Origin: Serpentinicella sp031432315
GTDB taxonomy: Bacteria; Bacillota; Clostridia; Peptostreptococcales; Natronincolaceae
Assembly: GCF_031432315.1 (NCBI RefSeq)
Contig: NZ_JAVKGO010000009.1
Location: 12,231-76,230 of the forward strand
Direction: 5' to 3'
DNA: 64,000 nucleotides
The position numbers and the translations under genes are program-made. Positions 43,015 through 51,120 of the stretch are shown piece by piece (positions within the stretch are counted from its first letter, which is position 1; each line of letters begins with the position of its first letter). Under the pieces are notes generated by a model that worked only from the letters and a program-made list of their open reading frames with translations, ran no database searches and was not told where the DNA came from.

Positions 43015-43052
43015 TAAAACTCCCCAAATTCTTATAATTTGGGGAGTTTTGT
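43014..43052 (-). terminator. Intrinsic terminator after rpsI
   Basis: AAAACTCCCCAAATT and AATTTGGGGAGTTTT are separated by CTTAT, with A and T runs outside. It is the strongest terminator of the ribosomal region. Confidence 0.92.
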
Positions 43053-43064
43053 ATATACAACATA

Positions 43065-43457
43065 TTATCTTTTTGAGAATTGTGGCGCTCTACGTGCTGC
43101 TTTAAGACCGTATTTTTTACGTTCTTTCATTCTAGCATCTCTAGTTAGGTAACCAGCTTTTTTAAGTGGAGCTCTTAAAGCCTCATCAGACTTAATTAGA
43201 GCTCTTGCAATACCATGTCTTAATGCTCCTGCTTGACCAGTAAATCCTCCACCGTTAACTGTTGCAATAACATCAAACTTTCCTAATGTTTCTGTAAGGG
43301 TAAGTGGTAACTTTACTTCTCTTCTTAAAGTCTCATAGTCTAAGTACTCTTCGATATCTCTTTTATTTATTGTGATGTTCCCATCTCCTGGTACTAATCT
43401 AACTCTTGCAATTGATTTTTTTCTTCTTCCTGTTCCATAGTAGGCAACTTTCGCCAT
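43065..43457 (-). CDS. rpsI: 30S ribosomal protein S9
   Basis: 130 residues. It opens AKVAYYGTGRRKKSIARVRL and ends with the characteristic KKYGLKAARRAPQFSKR tail, which reaches into the P site of the small subunit. It follows rplM by 27 bp and is the last gene before the strong terminator, so rplM-rpsI form their own transcript. Confidence 0.98.
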   Translation of the reverse strand: MAKVAYYGTGRRKKSIARVRLVPGDGNITINKRDIEEYLDYETLRREVKLPLTLTETLGKFDVIATVNGGGFTGQAGALRHGIARALIKSDEALRAPLKKAGYLTRDARMKERKKYGLKAARRAPQFSKR

Positions 43458-43484
43458 ATTATTTTCCTCCTTTCAGGTTCACTT

Positions 43485-43913
43485 TTATAGTTCTATATTT
43501 TCTGGCTTCTGAGCTTGATGATTATGTGTTGATCCTCTATATACATTTAATTTTTTAATCATTTGTCTTCCTAGTCTTGTTTTTGGTAACATACCTTTAA
43601 CAGCATTTTGCACTAACATTTCAGGTTTTTCTTCAAGCATTCTTCTATATGAGATTTGTCTTAATCCACCTGGATGACCAGTGTGATAAGTGTAGAATTC
43701 TTGATCTAACTTCTTACCTGTTAATGCTACTTTTTCTGCATTTAAAATAATTACAAAATCTCCACAATCTACATGTGGTGTGTATTCTGGTTTATGCTTA
43801 CCTCTTAATATTTTGGCAACTTCAGAACTTAAGCGTCCTAATGATTTGCCTTCTGCATCAACAATATACCATTTTTTTTCAACTTCATTTGGCTTTGCCA
43901 TATATGACTTCAT
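43485..43913 (-). CDS. rplM: 50S ribosomal protein L13
   Basis: 142 residues from ATG at 43913 (MKSYMAKPNEVEKKWYIVDA), the usual L13 start, 7 nt after AGGAGG. A Met codon one position earlier and a longer frame upstream are less likely. L13 is an early assembly protein of the large subunit. It has its own promoter and a leader of about 95 nt. Confidence 0.97.
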   Translation of the reverse strand: MKSYMAKPNEVEKKWYIVDAEGKSLGRLSSEVAKILRGKHKPEYTPHVDCGDFVIILNAEKVALTGKKLDQEFYTYHTGHPGGLRQISYRRMLEEKPEMLVQNAVKGMLPKTRLGRQMIKKLNVYRGSTHNHQAQKPENIEL

Positions 43914-44044
43914 CATTTTCCCTCCTCGATAAATATTACATCTTGTAAAAGTTCTTACGTTCATTTATATGCTCAAGATCCGGGGCTGTGGATCATTGTT
44001 TACGCACACTAATTTATTTTAATACAATGTGCCACGTGTGTCAA
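43914..44044 (-). promoter_or_regulatory. Promoter and untranslated leader of rplM-rpsI
   Basis: Minus strand TTGACA (44044-44039), 17-nt spacer, TAAAAT (44021-44016). The leader contains GATCCACAGCCCCGGATC (43991-43974), a GATCC/GGATC hairpin. Firmicutes rplM genes are known to carry an L13 autoregulatory leader, and this may be one; I cannot align it fully. Confidence 0.65.
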
Positions 44045-44045
44045 G

Positions 44046-44783
44046 TCAGTAAAATACTTTATCTAAAAATAAACCTTGGGGTGGTGCTTTATGTCCTGCA
44101 GCTTTTCTATCTTTCATATTCAAAATTTTCTCTAGCTGCTTAATATCTTTTTTACCAATACTCATTTCTACTAAAGTACCTACTATGTTCCTGACCATAT
44201 TATATAGAAATCCATTACCATGGAAACTTAGTATAATCATATTTCCTACTTGTTCTACTTGTATATTATAAATGGTTCTAACTGTATTTTTTGCAGTACT
44301 ACCACTTGTTACAAAGCTTTTAAAGTCATGTGTTCCTTCTAGAATCCTTGTACCTTCTTTTATAATGTCAATATTGATTTTGGGGGATACGTGGTAGCTA
44401 TAGTTAAACATCAGTGGACTTCTAGTAGTGTTATTATAAATTTTATAGATATATCTTTTACTAACAACGTTATACCTAGCATGAAATGTAAGCGGAACTT
44501 CTTTTACATTTAGGATAGCAATGTCATTTGGTAAAAATTTATTGATCACTTTCTTAAATCCCTCTACGGGTATTGGGTAGTCCATATAAAAGTTGGCCAC
44601 TTGCCCTTTGGCATGTACTCCAGCATCTGTTCTTCCTGATGCATGCATTTTTACTTCTTGATTGGTAATCTTTTTTATAGCTTTCAATACTTCGGCTTGT
44701 ACTGTATTGGCATTTTGCTGAATTTGCCATCCCGAATAGTTTGTCCCATCATATTCAATTTCAACCATAATATTTCTCATCAT
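44046..44783 (-). CDS. truA: tRNA pseudouridine(38-40) synthase
   Basis: 245 residues. The catalytic Asp is in GRTDAGVHAKGQVANF, with VEIEYDGTNYSGWQIQ at the N terminus and NGFLYNMVRNIVGTL near the end. TruA makes pseudouridine at positions 38-40 of the tRNA anticodon arm. It is last in the chain from rplQ through ecfA1-ecfA2-ecfT, 25 bp after ecfT, a common Firmicutes arrangement. Confidence 0.97.
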   Translation of the reverse strand: MMRNIMVEIEYDGTNYSGWQIQQNANTVQAEVLKAIKKITNQEVKMHASGRTDAGVHAKGQVANFYMDYPIPVEGFKKVINKFLPNDIAILNVKEVPLTFHARYNVVSKRYIYKIYNNTTRSPLMFNYSYHVSPKINIDIIKEGTRILEGTHDFKSFVTSGSTAKNTVRTIYNIQVEQVGNMIILSFHGNGFLYNMVRNIVGTLVEMSIGKKDIKQLEKILNMKDRKAAGHKAPPQGLFLDKVFY

Positions 44784-44808
44784 ATCTACTCCATTGTCAA
44801 TCCATACT

Positions 44809-45606
44809 CTATACAGTTCTAATGTAAATAATAATAGTTAATAGCATTATTGCCACTAAAATGCTTGTGTAATCTTTCGTTTCCATTTTTAAAACTTTCA
44901 TTCTGGTACGATTTTCACCACCACGGTAACACCGTGCTTCCATAGCCATAGCTAGATCGTCTGCTCTTCTAAAAGCACTTATAAAAAGTGGCACTAGTAA
45001 AGGTACTAAACTTTTTGCTCTACTAATAATGTTACCGCTTTCAAAATCTGCTCCTCTTGCAATCTGGGCCTTCATTATTTTGTCAGTTTCCTCTAACAGT
45101 GTAGGTATAAATCTAAGGGCTATTGTCATCATCATTGCTAGTTCATGGGCTGGAACCCCAATTCTTTTAAATGGTTTTAATAAATATTCAATACCATCTG
45201 TTAGTTGTATAGGTGTTGTTGTTAACGTTAATAGTGAAGTACCCATAACTAATAATATAAGCCTCAAAGCCATAAAAGTAGCTTGATATAAACCTTGTTG
45301 AGTTATACTGATGCGACCAATACTGTATATAACTTCACCAGATGTCATAAATATATTTATGATAAAAGTAATTAGAATTATATATTTTAAAGGTTTTAGA
45401 CCTTTAATAAGAAACTTAGGTGGTATTTTGGAAATAGAAACCACGAGTAATATAAATCCTATAATAAATCCATAACTGACAAAACGATCTACTAAAAACA
45501 ATCCTAGTATAAGTGAAAATGTAATTAATAGCTTCGTTCTAGGATCTAATTTATGAATAAGTGACCCGGTGGGATAGTATTGTCCAATTGTAATGTCCTT
45601 AAGCAT
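44809..45606 (-). CDS. ecfT: Energy-coupling factor transporter transmembrane protein EcfT
   Basis: 265 residues, several membrane helices, with the coupling motifs IMKAQIARGADFE and AMEARCYRGG (Ala-Arg-Gly type) that contact the two ATPases. It couples ATP hydrolysis by EcfA1/EcfA2 to exchangeable vitamin- or metal-binding S components encoded elsewhere. It overlaps ecfA2 by 8 bp. Confidence 0.95.
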   Translation of the reverse strand: MLKDITIGQYYPTGSLIHKLDPRTKLLITFSLILGLFLVDRFVSYGFIIGFILLVVSISKIPPKFLIKGLKPLKYIILITFIINIFMTSGEVIYSIGRISITQQGLYQATFMALRLILLVMGTSLLTLTTTPIQLTDGIEYLLKPFKRIGVPAHELAMMMTIALRFIPTLLEETDKIMKAQIARGADFESGNIISRAKSLVPLLVPLFISAFRRADDLAMAMEARCYRGGENRTRMKVLKMETKDYTSILVAIMLLTIIIYIRTV

Positions 45607-46462
45607 GTCCTTTTCCCCTTATCCAATTTAAAATCTCGTCCTTTGCTTCCTTTACTGTTAGTACATTATTGCTGACAGGCTTATTATTGTTTTTTAGCTT
45701 AGTCATTAATTCTGATACTTGTGGGACGCCAAGACCAATAGATGTAAGTTTACTAGAATTTTTAAATATATCTCTTGGTGTGCCATCTAACTCTATTTTT
45801 CCTGCATGCATAACAATTATTCTTTCAACATATTTAGCTACATCCTCCATACTATGGGATACAAGAATAATCGTCATATTATATTTTCTATGTAGCAGAC
45901 TTATTTGTTCTAATATTTCATCCCTACCTTTAGGATCCAAACCCGCTGTTGGTTCATCAAGTATTAATATTTCAGGTTTCATCGCTAATATTCCCGCTAT
46001 TGCTACCCGACGTTTTTGTCCACCACTTAACTCAAAAGGAGATCTATTCTTAATTGCTTCATAATCTAAATTAACCTGGCTCATTGATTCTATCACACGT
46101 TTGTTTATTTCTTCTTCTCTTAAGCCTTGTTTTAAAGGACCATATGCAATATCCTTAAATACTGTTTCTTCAAACAATTGATACTCAGGGTATTGAAATA
46201 CTAATCCTACTTTTTTACGTACTTCAGACAACTTTATCTCCTTGTCAGAAGTATCCTTGCCTTTTATAAATACCTTTCCTGATGTAGGATATAATAAGCC
46301 ATTTAAATGCTGTATAAGCGTTGATTTTCCTGAACCAGTATGCCCAATGAGTCCTACAAATTCACCAGATTTTATTTCAAGATTCAAATTATCTAGTGCC
46401 TTTGATTCATATGGAGATTTAGGGTTATAAATATGTGTTAGGTTTTCTAATTTAATTGACAT
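45599..46462 (-). CDS. ecfA2: Energy-coupling factor ATPase EcfA2
   Basis: 287 residues. Walker A GHTGSGKSTLI, signature LSGGQKRRVAIAG and Walker B ILILDEPTAGLD are intact, with the H-loop SHSMED. The length and the extended C terminus (SELMTKLKNNNKPVSNNVLT) fit EcfA2. Its start lies inside the end of ecfA1 (16-bp overlap), so equal amounts of the two ATPases are probably made. Confidence 0.95.
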   Translation of the reverse strand: MSIKLENLTHIYNPKSPYESKALDNLNLEIKSGEFVGLIGHTGSGKSTLIQHLNGLLYPTSGKVFIKGKDTSDKEIKLSEVRKKVGLVFQYPEYQLFEETVFKDIAYGPLKQGLREEEINKRVIESMSQVNLDYEAIKNRSPFELSGGQKRRVAIAGILAMKPEILILDEPTAGLDPKGRDEILEQISLLHRKYNMTIILVSHSMEDVAKYVERIIVMHAGKIELDGTPRDIFKNSSKLTSIGLGVPQVSELMTKLKNNNKPVSNNVLTVKEAKDEILNWIRGKGHA

Positions 46463-47283
46463 AAATGCATCACCATCTCATCAACAGTTAATATATCCTC
46501 AGGCAAGTTGACACCTGCTTCTATCAATTCATGCGCTAACTCTGTTACTTGGGGTACATCTAACCCAATGGACTTTAACGCTTTCACCTTGGAAAACACC
46601 TCACGTGGAAGCCCTTCTAATATAACTTGTCCCTCTTCCATAACAATAATGCGGTCCGCGTCAACTGCTTCTTCCATAAAATGTGTTATGTGTATAATTG
46701 TAATGTTTTCATCTTTGTTAAGTTTTCTAATAGTATCCATTACCTCTTTTCTTCCTGCTGGGTCAAGCATTGCAGTAGGCTCATCAAATATAATACAACT
46801 AGGTCTCATTGCTATTACCCCAGCTATTGCAACCCTTTGTTTTTGTCCACCTGAGAGCATGTGCGGTGCTTTGTTTCTAAACTCTAGCATCCCCACGGTA
46901 TTTAAAGCTTCTTCTACTCTTATTTTTATCTCATTGGATTCTATCCCTAAATTTTCTGGACCGAAAGCCACATCTTCTTCGACTACAGTAGCAACTATCT
47001 GATTATCTGGGTTTTGAAACACCATACCAGCGGTCTCTCTTATTTCCCATAATAATTGACTATTCTTTGTATTGTTTCCCATAATATACACATCTCCAGA
47101 TGTAGGTAATAACAATGCATTTAATAGCTTAGCTAATGTAGACTTTCCTGAACCATTATGTCCAATTATAACAACAAACTCACCTTGATTAATTTCTTTA
47201 GAAATTGAATTTAATGCTGTTGAGCTTTCATCGTTATCTGTGTATTTATAAGTTAAATCTTTAAACTTGATAATTTTATTCAT
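46447..47283 (-). CDS. ecfA1: Energy-coupling factor ATPase EcfA1
   Basis: 278 residues from ATG at 47283, preceded by AAGGGTGAC; a longer in-frame start upstream lacks a ribosome site. Walker A GHNGSGKSTLAK, Q-loop VFQNPDNQI, signature LSGGQKQRVAIAG and Walker B CIIFDEPTAMLD are intact. First gene of the ECF module, 122 bp after rplQ with a large hairpin in the gap. Confidence 0.95.
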   Translation of the reverse strand: MNKIIKFKDLTYKYTDNDESSTALNSISKEINQGEFVVIIGHNGSGKSTLAKLLNALLLPTSGDVYIMGNNTKNSQLLWEIRETAGMVFQNPDNQIVATVVEEDVAFGPENLGIESNEIKIRVEEALNTVGMLEFRNKAPHMLSGGQKQRVAIAGVIAMRPSCIIFDEPTAMLDPAGRKEVMDTIRKLNKDENITIIHITHFMEEAVDADRIIVMEEGQVILEGLPREVFSKVKALKSIGLDVPQVTELAHELIEAGVNLPEDILTVDEMVMHLCQLN

Positions 47284-47327
47284 TCTGTCACCCTTCTTCT
47301 CAATTAGCAATAGGAGGTACAATTATG

Positions 47328-47372
47328 CCCTGTTTTTATAACATAAATATATTTTATGCTATAAAAACAGGG
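47328..47372 (-). terminator. Long hairpin between rplQ and ecfA1
   Basis: CCCTGTTTTTATA pairs with TATAAAAACAGGG, and after one mismatch CATAAA pairs with TTTATG, giving 19 bp around a 5-nt loop. There is no T run on the minus strand, so it may be a pausing, processing or stabilising structure rather than a strict terminator. Confidence 0.65.
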
Positions 47373-47405
47373 ACTAAGTGTTAAAACCCTTAATCCCTCT
47401 ACTTG

Positions 47406-47747
47406 TTATACTAATTCAATAATAACCATTTCTGTAGCGTCGCCTTTTCTAGGCCCTATTTTCATAATACGAGTGTATCCACCATTTCTTTCAGCATACT
47501 TTGGTGCTATTTCATCAAATAGGTTTTTCACAACAGTTTCATCAGTCATATATGATAATACTTGTCTTTTCGCATGTAGATCTCCTCTTTTAGCAAGAGT
47601 GATCATTTTTTCTGCAACTTTTTTTGTTTCTTTCGCTTTTGCTTCTGTAGTTTGAATTCGACCATTTTGAATAAGACTTGTAACTAAGTTTCTTAACATA
47701 AGATTTCTATGTGCAGTTACACGTCCAAGCTTTCTTTGCACAGCCAT
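47406..47747 (-). CDS. rplQ: 50S ribosomal protein L17
   Basis: 113 residues, the bacterial short form: RKLGRVTAHRNLMLRNLVTS at the start and GYTRIMKIGPRKGDATEM near the end. It lies near the exit of the peptide tunnel in the large subunit. It follows rpoA by 22 bp and closes the alpha operon. Confidence 0.98.
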   Translation of the reverse strand: MAVQRKLGRVTAHRNLMLRNLVTSLIQNGRIQTTEAKAKETKKVAEKMITLAKRGDLHAKRQVLSYMTDETVVKNLFDEIAPKYAERNGGYTRIMKIGPRKGDATEMVIIELV

Positions 47748-47769
47748 ATCTATCCCTCCTTACTGCTTA

Positions 47770-48717
47770 TTACTCATCCGAAGATTTTAAGTTAAGCCCT
47801 AATTCATCCAACTTCTTTTGTACTTCCTCAAGCGACTTTTTACCAAGATTACGCACCTTCATCATATCTTCTTCTGCTTTTGTTGATAGCTCTTGAACAG
47901 TGTTTATCCCTGCTCTTTTTAAGCAGTTATAAGATCGAACAGACAGATCAAGTTCTTCTATAGTCATCTCCATCACTTTTTCCTTTGTATCTTCTTCTTT
48001 TTGAACCATTATTTCAACATCATTAACATGATCTGTTAATGTAATAAATAAGTTGAGATGTTCATTCATAATTTTTGCAGCTAAGGAAATTGCTTCTTCA
48101 GGCTTAATACTTCCATCAGTAAAGACTTCAATGTTCAGTTTATCATAATCTGTTACTTGACCGACTCTTGTGTTCTCTACTGAGTAACTAACCTTTCTTA
48201 CAGGAGTAAATATAGAATCAACAGGTACGACAGCAATAGGCATTCCTGGAGTTTTGTTATTTTCTGAAGGTGTATAACCCCTACCTTTAGAAACATGTAT
48301 ATCCATCTCTAATTTTCCACTTGCATCAAGCGTTGCTATATGCAATTCTGGATTTAGGATTTCAACATCAGGATTTGTTATAATATCACCTGCTGTTACT
48401 TTGCCTTCACCTTCTACTTCGATCCTTACCGTCTGAGGTTCATTTGTATGGAGTTTAATTGCTAAACCTTTTAAATTAAGTATAATCTCAGTAACATCTT
48501 CTTTAACACCTGGTACTGTAGAGAACTCATGTAATACGTTCTCTATTTTCACTGAAGTTACAGCAGCACCTGGTAAAGAAGAAAGCATAATCCTTCTTAA
48601 AGAGTTACCTAGTGTTGTTCCATACCCTCTTTCAAGGGGTTCAACTATAAACCTACCATAGGTGTTATCTTCACTTATTTCAGCAATTTCTACTTTTGGC
48701 TTTTCCATTTCTAACAT
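47770..48717 (-). CDS. rpoA: DNA-directed RNA polymerase subunit alpha
   Basis: 315 residues. The N-terminal dimerisation domain (RFIVEPLERGYGTTLGNSLR, RIMLSSLPGAAVTSVKI) is joined by a short linker to the C-terminal domain with DLSVRSYNCLKRAGINTVQE and VRNLGKKSLEEVQKKL, the DNA UP-element contact. A 118-bp gap with a CCAAAAT/ATTTTGG hairpin precedes it, an unusual break inside the alpha operon. Confidence 0.98.
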   Translation of the reverse strand: MLEMEKPKVEIAEISEDNTYGRFIVEPLERGYGTTLGNSLRRIMLSSLPGAAVTSVKIENVLHEFSTVPGVKEDVTEIILNLKGLAIKLHTNEPQTVRIEVEGEGKVTAGDIITNPDVEILNPELHIATLDASGKLEMDIHVSKGRGYTPSENNKTPGMPIAVVPVDSIFTPVRKVSYSVENTRVGQVTDYDKLNIEVFTDGSIKPEEAISLAAKIMNEHLNLFITLTDHVNDVEIMVQKEEDTKEKVMEMTIEELDLSVRSYNCLKRAGINTVQELSTKAEEDMMKVRNLGKKSLEEVQKKLDELGLNLKSSDE

Positions 48718-48835
48718 TAATTAAAACCCTCCTTTTAATCTATTCTCTTCTATATTGAGGGCAACTGATTCTATTACACATACTTCAAGCAGTAAGCCCA
48801 AAATTCTAAACAAGATTTTGGATTGTTTGCTTTGA

Positions 48836-49459
48836 CTATTTTGAGTATAACTCTATAATTAGATTTTCTGCGATTGGTAGATCGATGTCTTCTCTAGTTG
48901 CTAATGAAACTACTTTTCCTTCTAGCTTCTCTGAATCAGAAGACACCCACTGTGGTACAGTACCTTTAGCTGCTTCAGATAATTCTTTAAATTTGTTAGA
49001 AGCTTTTGATTTCTCACTAACAGCTATTACGTCTCCAACACTTACTAAGTATGATGGAATGTCTACCTTTTTACCATTTACTGTGAAGTGTCCGTGAACA
49101 ACTAACTGTCTTGCTTCTGGTCTTGATGACGCAAATCCTAATCTATAAACTACATTATCTAGTCTAGATTCAAGTATTCTTAATAAGTTATCACCAGTAA
49201 TACCTGCTTGTTTATCAGCTATTTCAAAGTATTTTCTAAATTGAGATTCAAGAACTCCATAAAATCTTTTCGCTTTTTGTTTTTCTCTTAACTGCATTCC
49301 GTAGTTAGAAAGTTTCTTTCTATTTGTACCGTGCTGTCCTGGCGCATAGTTTCTTTTAGTTACTGCACATTTATCTGTATAGCATCTTTCGCCTTTTAAA
49401 TAAAGTTTTAGTCCTTCTCTACGGCATAATCTACATACCGCGTCTTTATATCTTGCCAT
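48836..49459 (-). CDS. rpsD: 30S ribosomal protein S4, zinc-binding form
   Basis: 207 residues. The N-terminal Cys set is complete (CRLCRREG, then C and C in ERCYTDKCAVTKRNYAPGQH), so this is the zinc-containing C+ form. The S4 RNA-binding domain follows (ESRLDNVVYRLGFASSRPEA, RQLVVHGHFTVNG). S4 nucleates assembly of the 16S 5' domain and in several bacteria represses its own operon, so it is the natural candidate regulator of the leader ahead of rpsM. Confidence 0.98.
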   Translation of the reverse strand: MARYKDAVCRLCRREGLKLYLKGERCYTDKCAVTKRNYAPGQHGTNRKKLSNYGMQLREKQKAKRFYGVLESQFRKYFEIADKQAGITGDNLLRILESRLDNVVYRLGFASSRPEARQLVVHGHFTVNGKKVDIPSYLVSVGDVIAVSEKSKASNKFKELSEAAKGTVPQWVSSDSEKLEGKVVSLATREDIDLPIAENLIIELYSK

Positions 49460-49485
49460 CTTTTACACCTCCTAATCCTTGATCA

Positions 49486-49884
49486 TTAAACTCTTCTACG
49501 TTTTGGTGGTCTACAACCGTTGTGAGGTACTGGTGTTACATCCTTAATTAGCGTAACCTCTAATCCAGTAGCTTGTAACGCTCTAATAGCAGCCTCTCTA
49601 CCAGCTCCAGGTCCTTTAACAAAAACTTCAACTGTTCTAAGTCCATGCTCCATAGCTACTTTTCCAGCAGCTTCAGCACACATTTGTGCTGCAAATGGAG
49701 TAGACTTTCTTGACCCTTTGAATCCTAGCTGACCGGAGCTAGACCATGCAATTGTATTTCCTTGCATATCAGTCAATGTAACAATGGAGTTATTAAAAGT
49801 TGATTGAATATGCGCTTGACCACGCTCAATATTTTTACGTTCTCGTTTTTTACGTGTTGTCTTTCTTTTTACAGCCTTAGCCAT
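49486..49884 (-). CDS. rpsK: 30S ribosomal protein S11
   Basis: 132 residues. [18 protein letters not shown] and the basic tail [20 protein letters not shown] type (here [18 protein letters not shown]) are diagnostic. S11 shapes the platform of the small subunit near the mRNA exit. It sits 22 bp after rpsM. Confidence 0.98.
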   Translation of the reverse strand: [132 protein letters not shown]

Positions 49885-49906
49885 TCACTAACCCTCCTTA
49901 CTTCTA

Positions 49907-50275
49907 CTATTTTTTCTTACGAGCTACTAACCTTTTTGGACCTTTTCTTGTTCTAGCATTCGTCTTAGACTTTTGTCCCCTTACAGGTAGTCCTTTTACA
50001 TGTCTAAGTCCTCTATAACATCTGATCTCTTTAAGTCTTTTAATGTTAAGGGAAACTTCTCTTCTTAAATCTCCTTCAACTTGGTAATCAGTATCAATGA
50101 TTTTTCTTAATGCATTGATTTCTTCTTCAGTTAAATCCTTTACTCTTGTATCAGGATTAATTCCAGCCTTGACTAGAATATTGTTTGAAGTATTTCTTCC
50201 TATACCAAATATATACGTTAACCCAATTTCGACACGTTTGTCTCTTGGCAAATCAATACCAGCGATTCTGGCCAT
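49907..50275 (-). CDS. rpsM: 30S ribosomal protein S13
   Basis: 122 residues: ARIAGIDLPRDKRVEIGLTY, then CYRGLRHVKGLPVRGQKSKT with a basic tail. S13 forms bridges to the large subunit and touches P-site tRNA. A 170-bp gap holding a promoter-like TATAAT and a nested hairpin separates it from rpmJ, so the rpsM-rplQ part may have its own start. Confidence 0.98.
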   Translation of the reverse strand: MARIAGIDLPRDKRVEIGLTYIFGIGRNTSNNILVKAGINPDTRVKDLTEEEINALRKIIDTDYQVEGDLRREVSLNIKRLKEIRCYRGLRHVKGLPVRGQKSKTNARTRKGPKRLVARKKK

Positions 50276-50445
50276 TAAATGACACCTCCTAATTCAAATA
50301 TTAGTTTTATTCTTTTATGACGTAGTTGTAAATTATATATAAATTAGTCCTAAGTAATCAGTGTTATTCCACGCTGATGCAGCCGTACTTAGAAACTATG
50401 GTTCCCAGTTAGGTATTATACTACAAAACCTAAAATAAAGCTATA
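50276..50445 (-). promoter_or_regulatory. Leader of the rpsM operon with nested hairpin
   Basis: Minus strand: TATAAT at 50420-50415, then CTAAGTA (50392) pairing with TACTTAG (50350), with inner ATCAG/CTGAT (50378-50357). The arms CCTAA and TTAGG can extend or compete with it. Position and size suit an autoregulatory ribosomal-protein leader, as upstream of rpsM in E. coli, but I see no clear homology to that pseudoknot. Confidence 0.5.
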
Positions 50446-50559
50446 TCATCCTTGTTTTTGTTTGTGTTTTGGATTTTCACAGATTACCATAACTTTACCT
50501 TTTCGTTTGATAATCTTACATTTTTCACATATCGGTTTAACTGACGGTCTTACTTTCAT
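50446..50559 (-). CDS. rpmJ: 50S ribosomal protein L36
   Basis: 37 residues: MKVRPSVKPICEKCKIIKRK, then GKVMVICENPKHKQKQG. Cys and His (CEKC, C, H) form the zinc site of the C+ form. It is very short but matches the family along its full length, starts 16 bp after infA, and has GGAGGG upstream. Confidence 0.96.
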   Translation of the reverse strand: MKVRPSVKPICEKCKIIKRKGKVMVICENPKHKQKQG

Positions 50560-50575
50560 TGTCAACCCTCCTTGA

Positions 50576-50794
50576 CTACTTCTTTCTCCACGTTATTCTA
50601 CCACGGGTTAAATCATATGGAGATAACTCTACTGTTACTTTATCTCCTGGTAGTATTCTTATAAAATTCATTCTTAATTTACCTGATATATGACCTAATA
50701 TTTCATGGCCATTTTCAAGTTGAACTTTAAACATCGCATTTGGTAGAGCTTCCACTACAGTTCCCTCTACTTCAATTACATCTTGTTTAGACAT
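50576..50794 (-). CDS. infA: Translation initiation factor IF-1
   Basis: 72 residues, the standard OB fold: MSKQDVIEVEGTVVEALPNA, MFKVQLENGHEILGHISGK, LRMNFIRILPGDKVTVELSP. It binds the A site during initiation. The start lies 19 nt inside the end of the KOW gene in another frame, with GGAGG about 12 nt upstream. Confidence 0.98.
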   Translation of the reverse strand: MSKQDVIEVEGTVVEALPNAMFKVQLENGHEILGHISGKLRMNFIRILPGDKVTVELSPYDLTRGRITWRKK

Positions 50795-51099
50795 TCACTC
50801 ATCGAACCTCCATTCTTGGCTTTTGGTTGAAAACCAAGCCGTTCAAGTTCTTTCCTTATAAAAGCATTATTGATTTTCAAAGCATTCGTAACAGATTTAG
50901 ATATTTCTTCAGACATTAAATTAAGTCTTTTAAGATGCTTTTTTTTCTTCTTTTTTGGTTTTTCGACTCTTCTTATAAACCCATCGACTACCAAAACATG
51001 GTCTTCATCTTCTATTTTAAAAACAATAAAATGTTTTCCTTTGTCTCTTCCCATAGTCGACCGTACAACTTGGCCTATATAAATATCCCCTTGATCCAC
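50776..51099 (-). CDS. KOW-domain RNA-binding protein
   Basis: 107 residues. The first half is a KOW/L14e-like fold (IYIGQVVRSTMGRDKGKHFI, VFKIEDEDHVLVVDGFIRRV) and a stretch of eight consecutive-type Lys residues (PKKKKKKH) follows. The C-terminal helical tail continues over the infA start. Proteins of this kind between map and infA are common in Clostridia and are thought to bind ribosomal RNA; the exact role is unknown to me. Confidence 0.85.
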   Translation of the reverse strand: MDQGDIYIGQVVRSTMGRDKGKHFIVFKIEDEDHVLVVDGFIRRVEKPKKKKKKHLKRLNLMSEEISKSVTNALKINNAFIRKELERLGFQPKAKNGGSMSECLNKM

Positions 51100-51120
51100 A
51101 ATGCCACCTCATTTATATAA

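Noticed and set aside
46508..47002. Plus-strand frame of 164 codons opposite ecfA1
   Set aside because: It lies fully inside a conserved ATPase gene, has no SD, and the translation resembles no protein.
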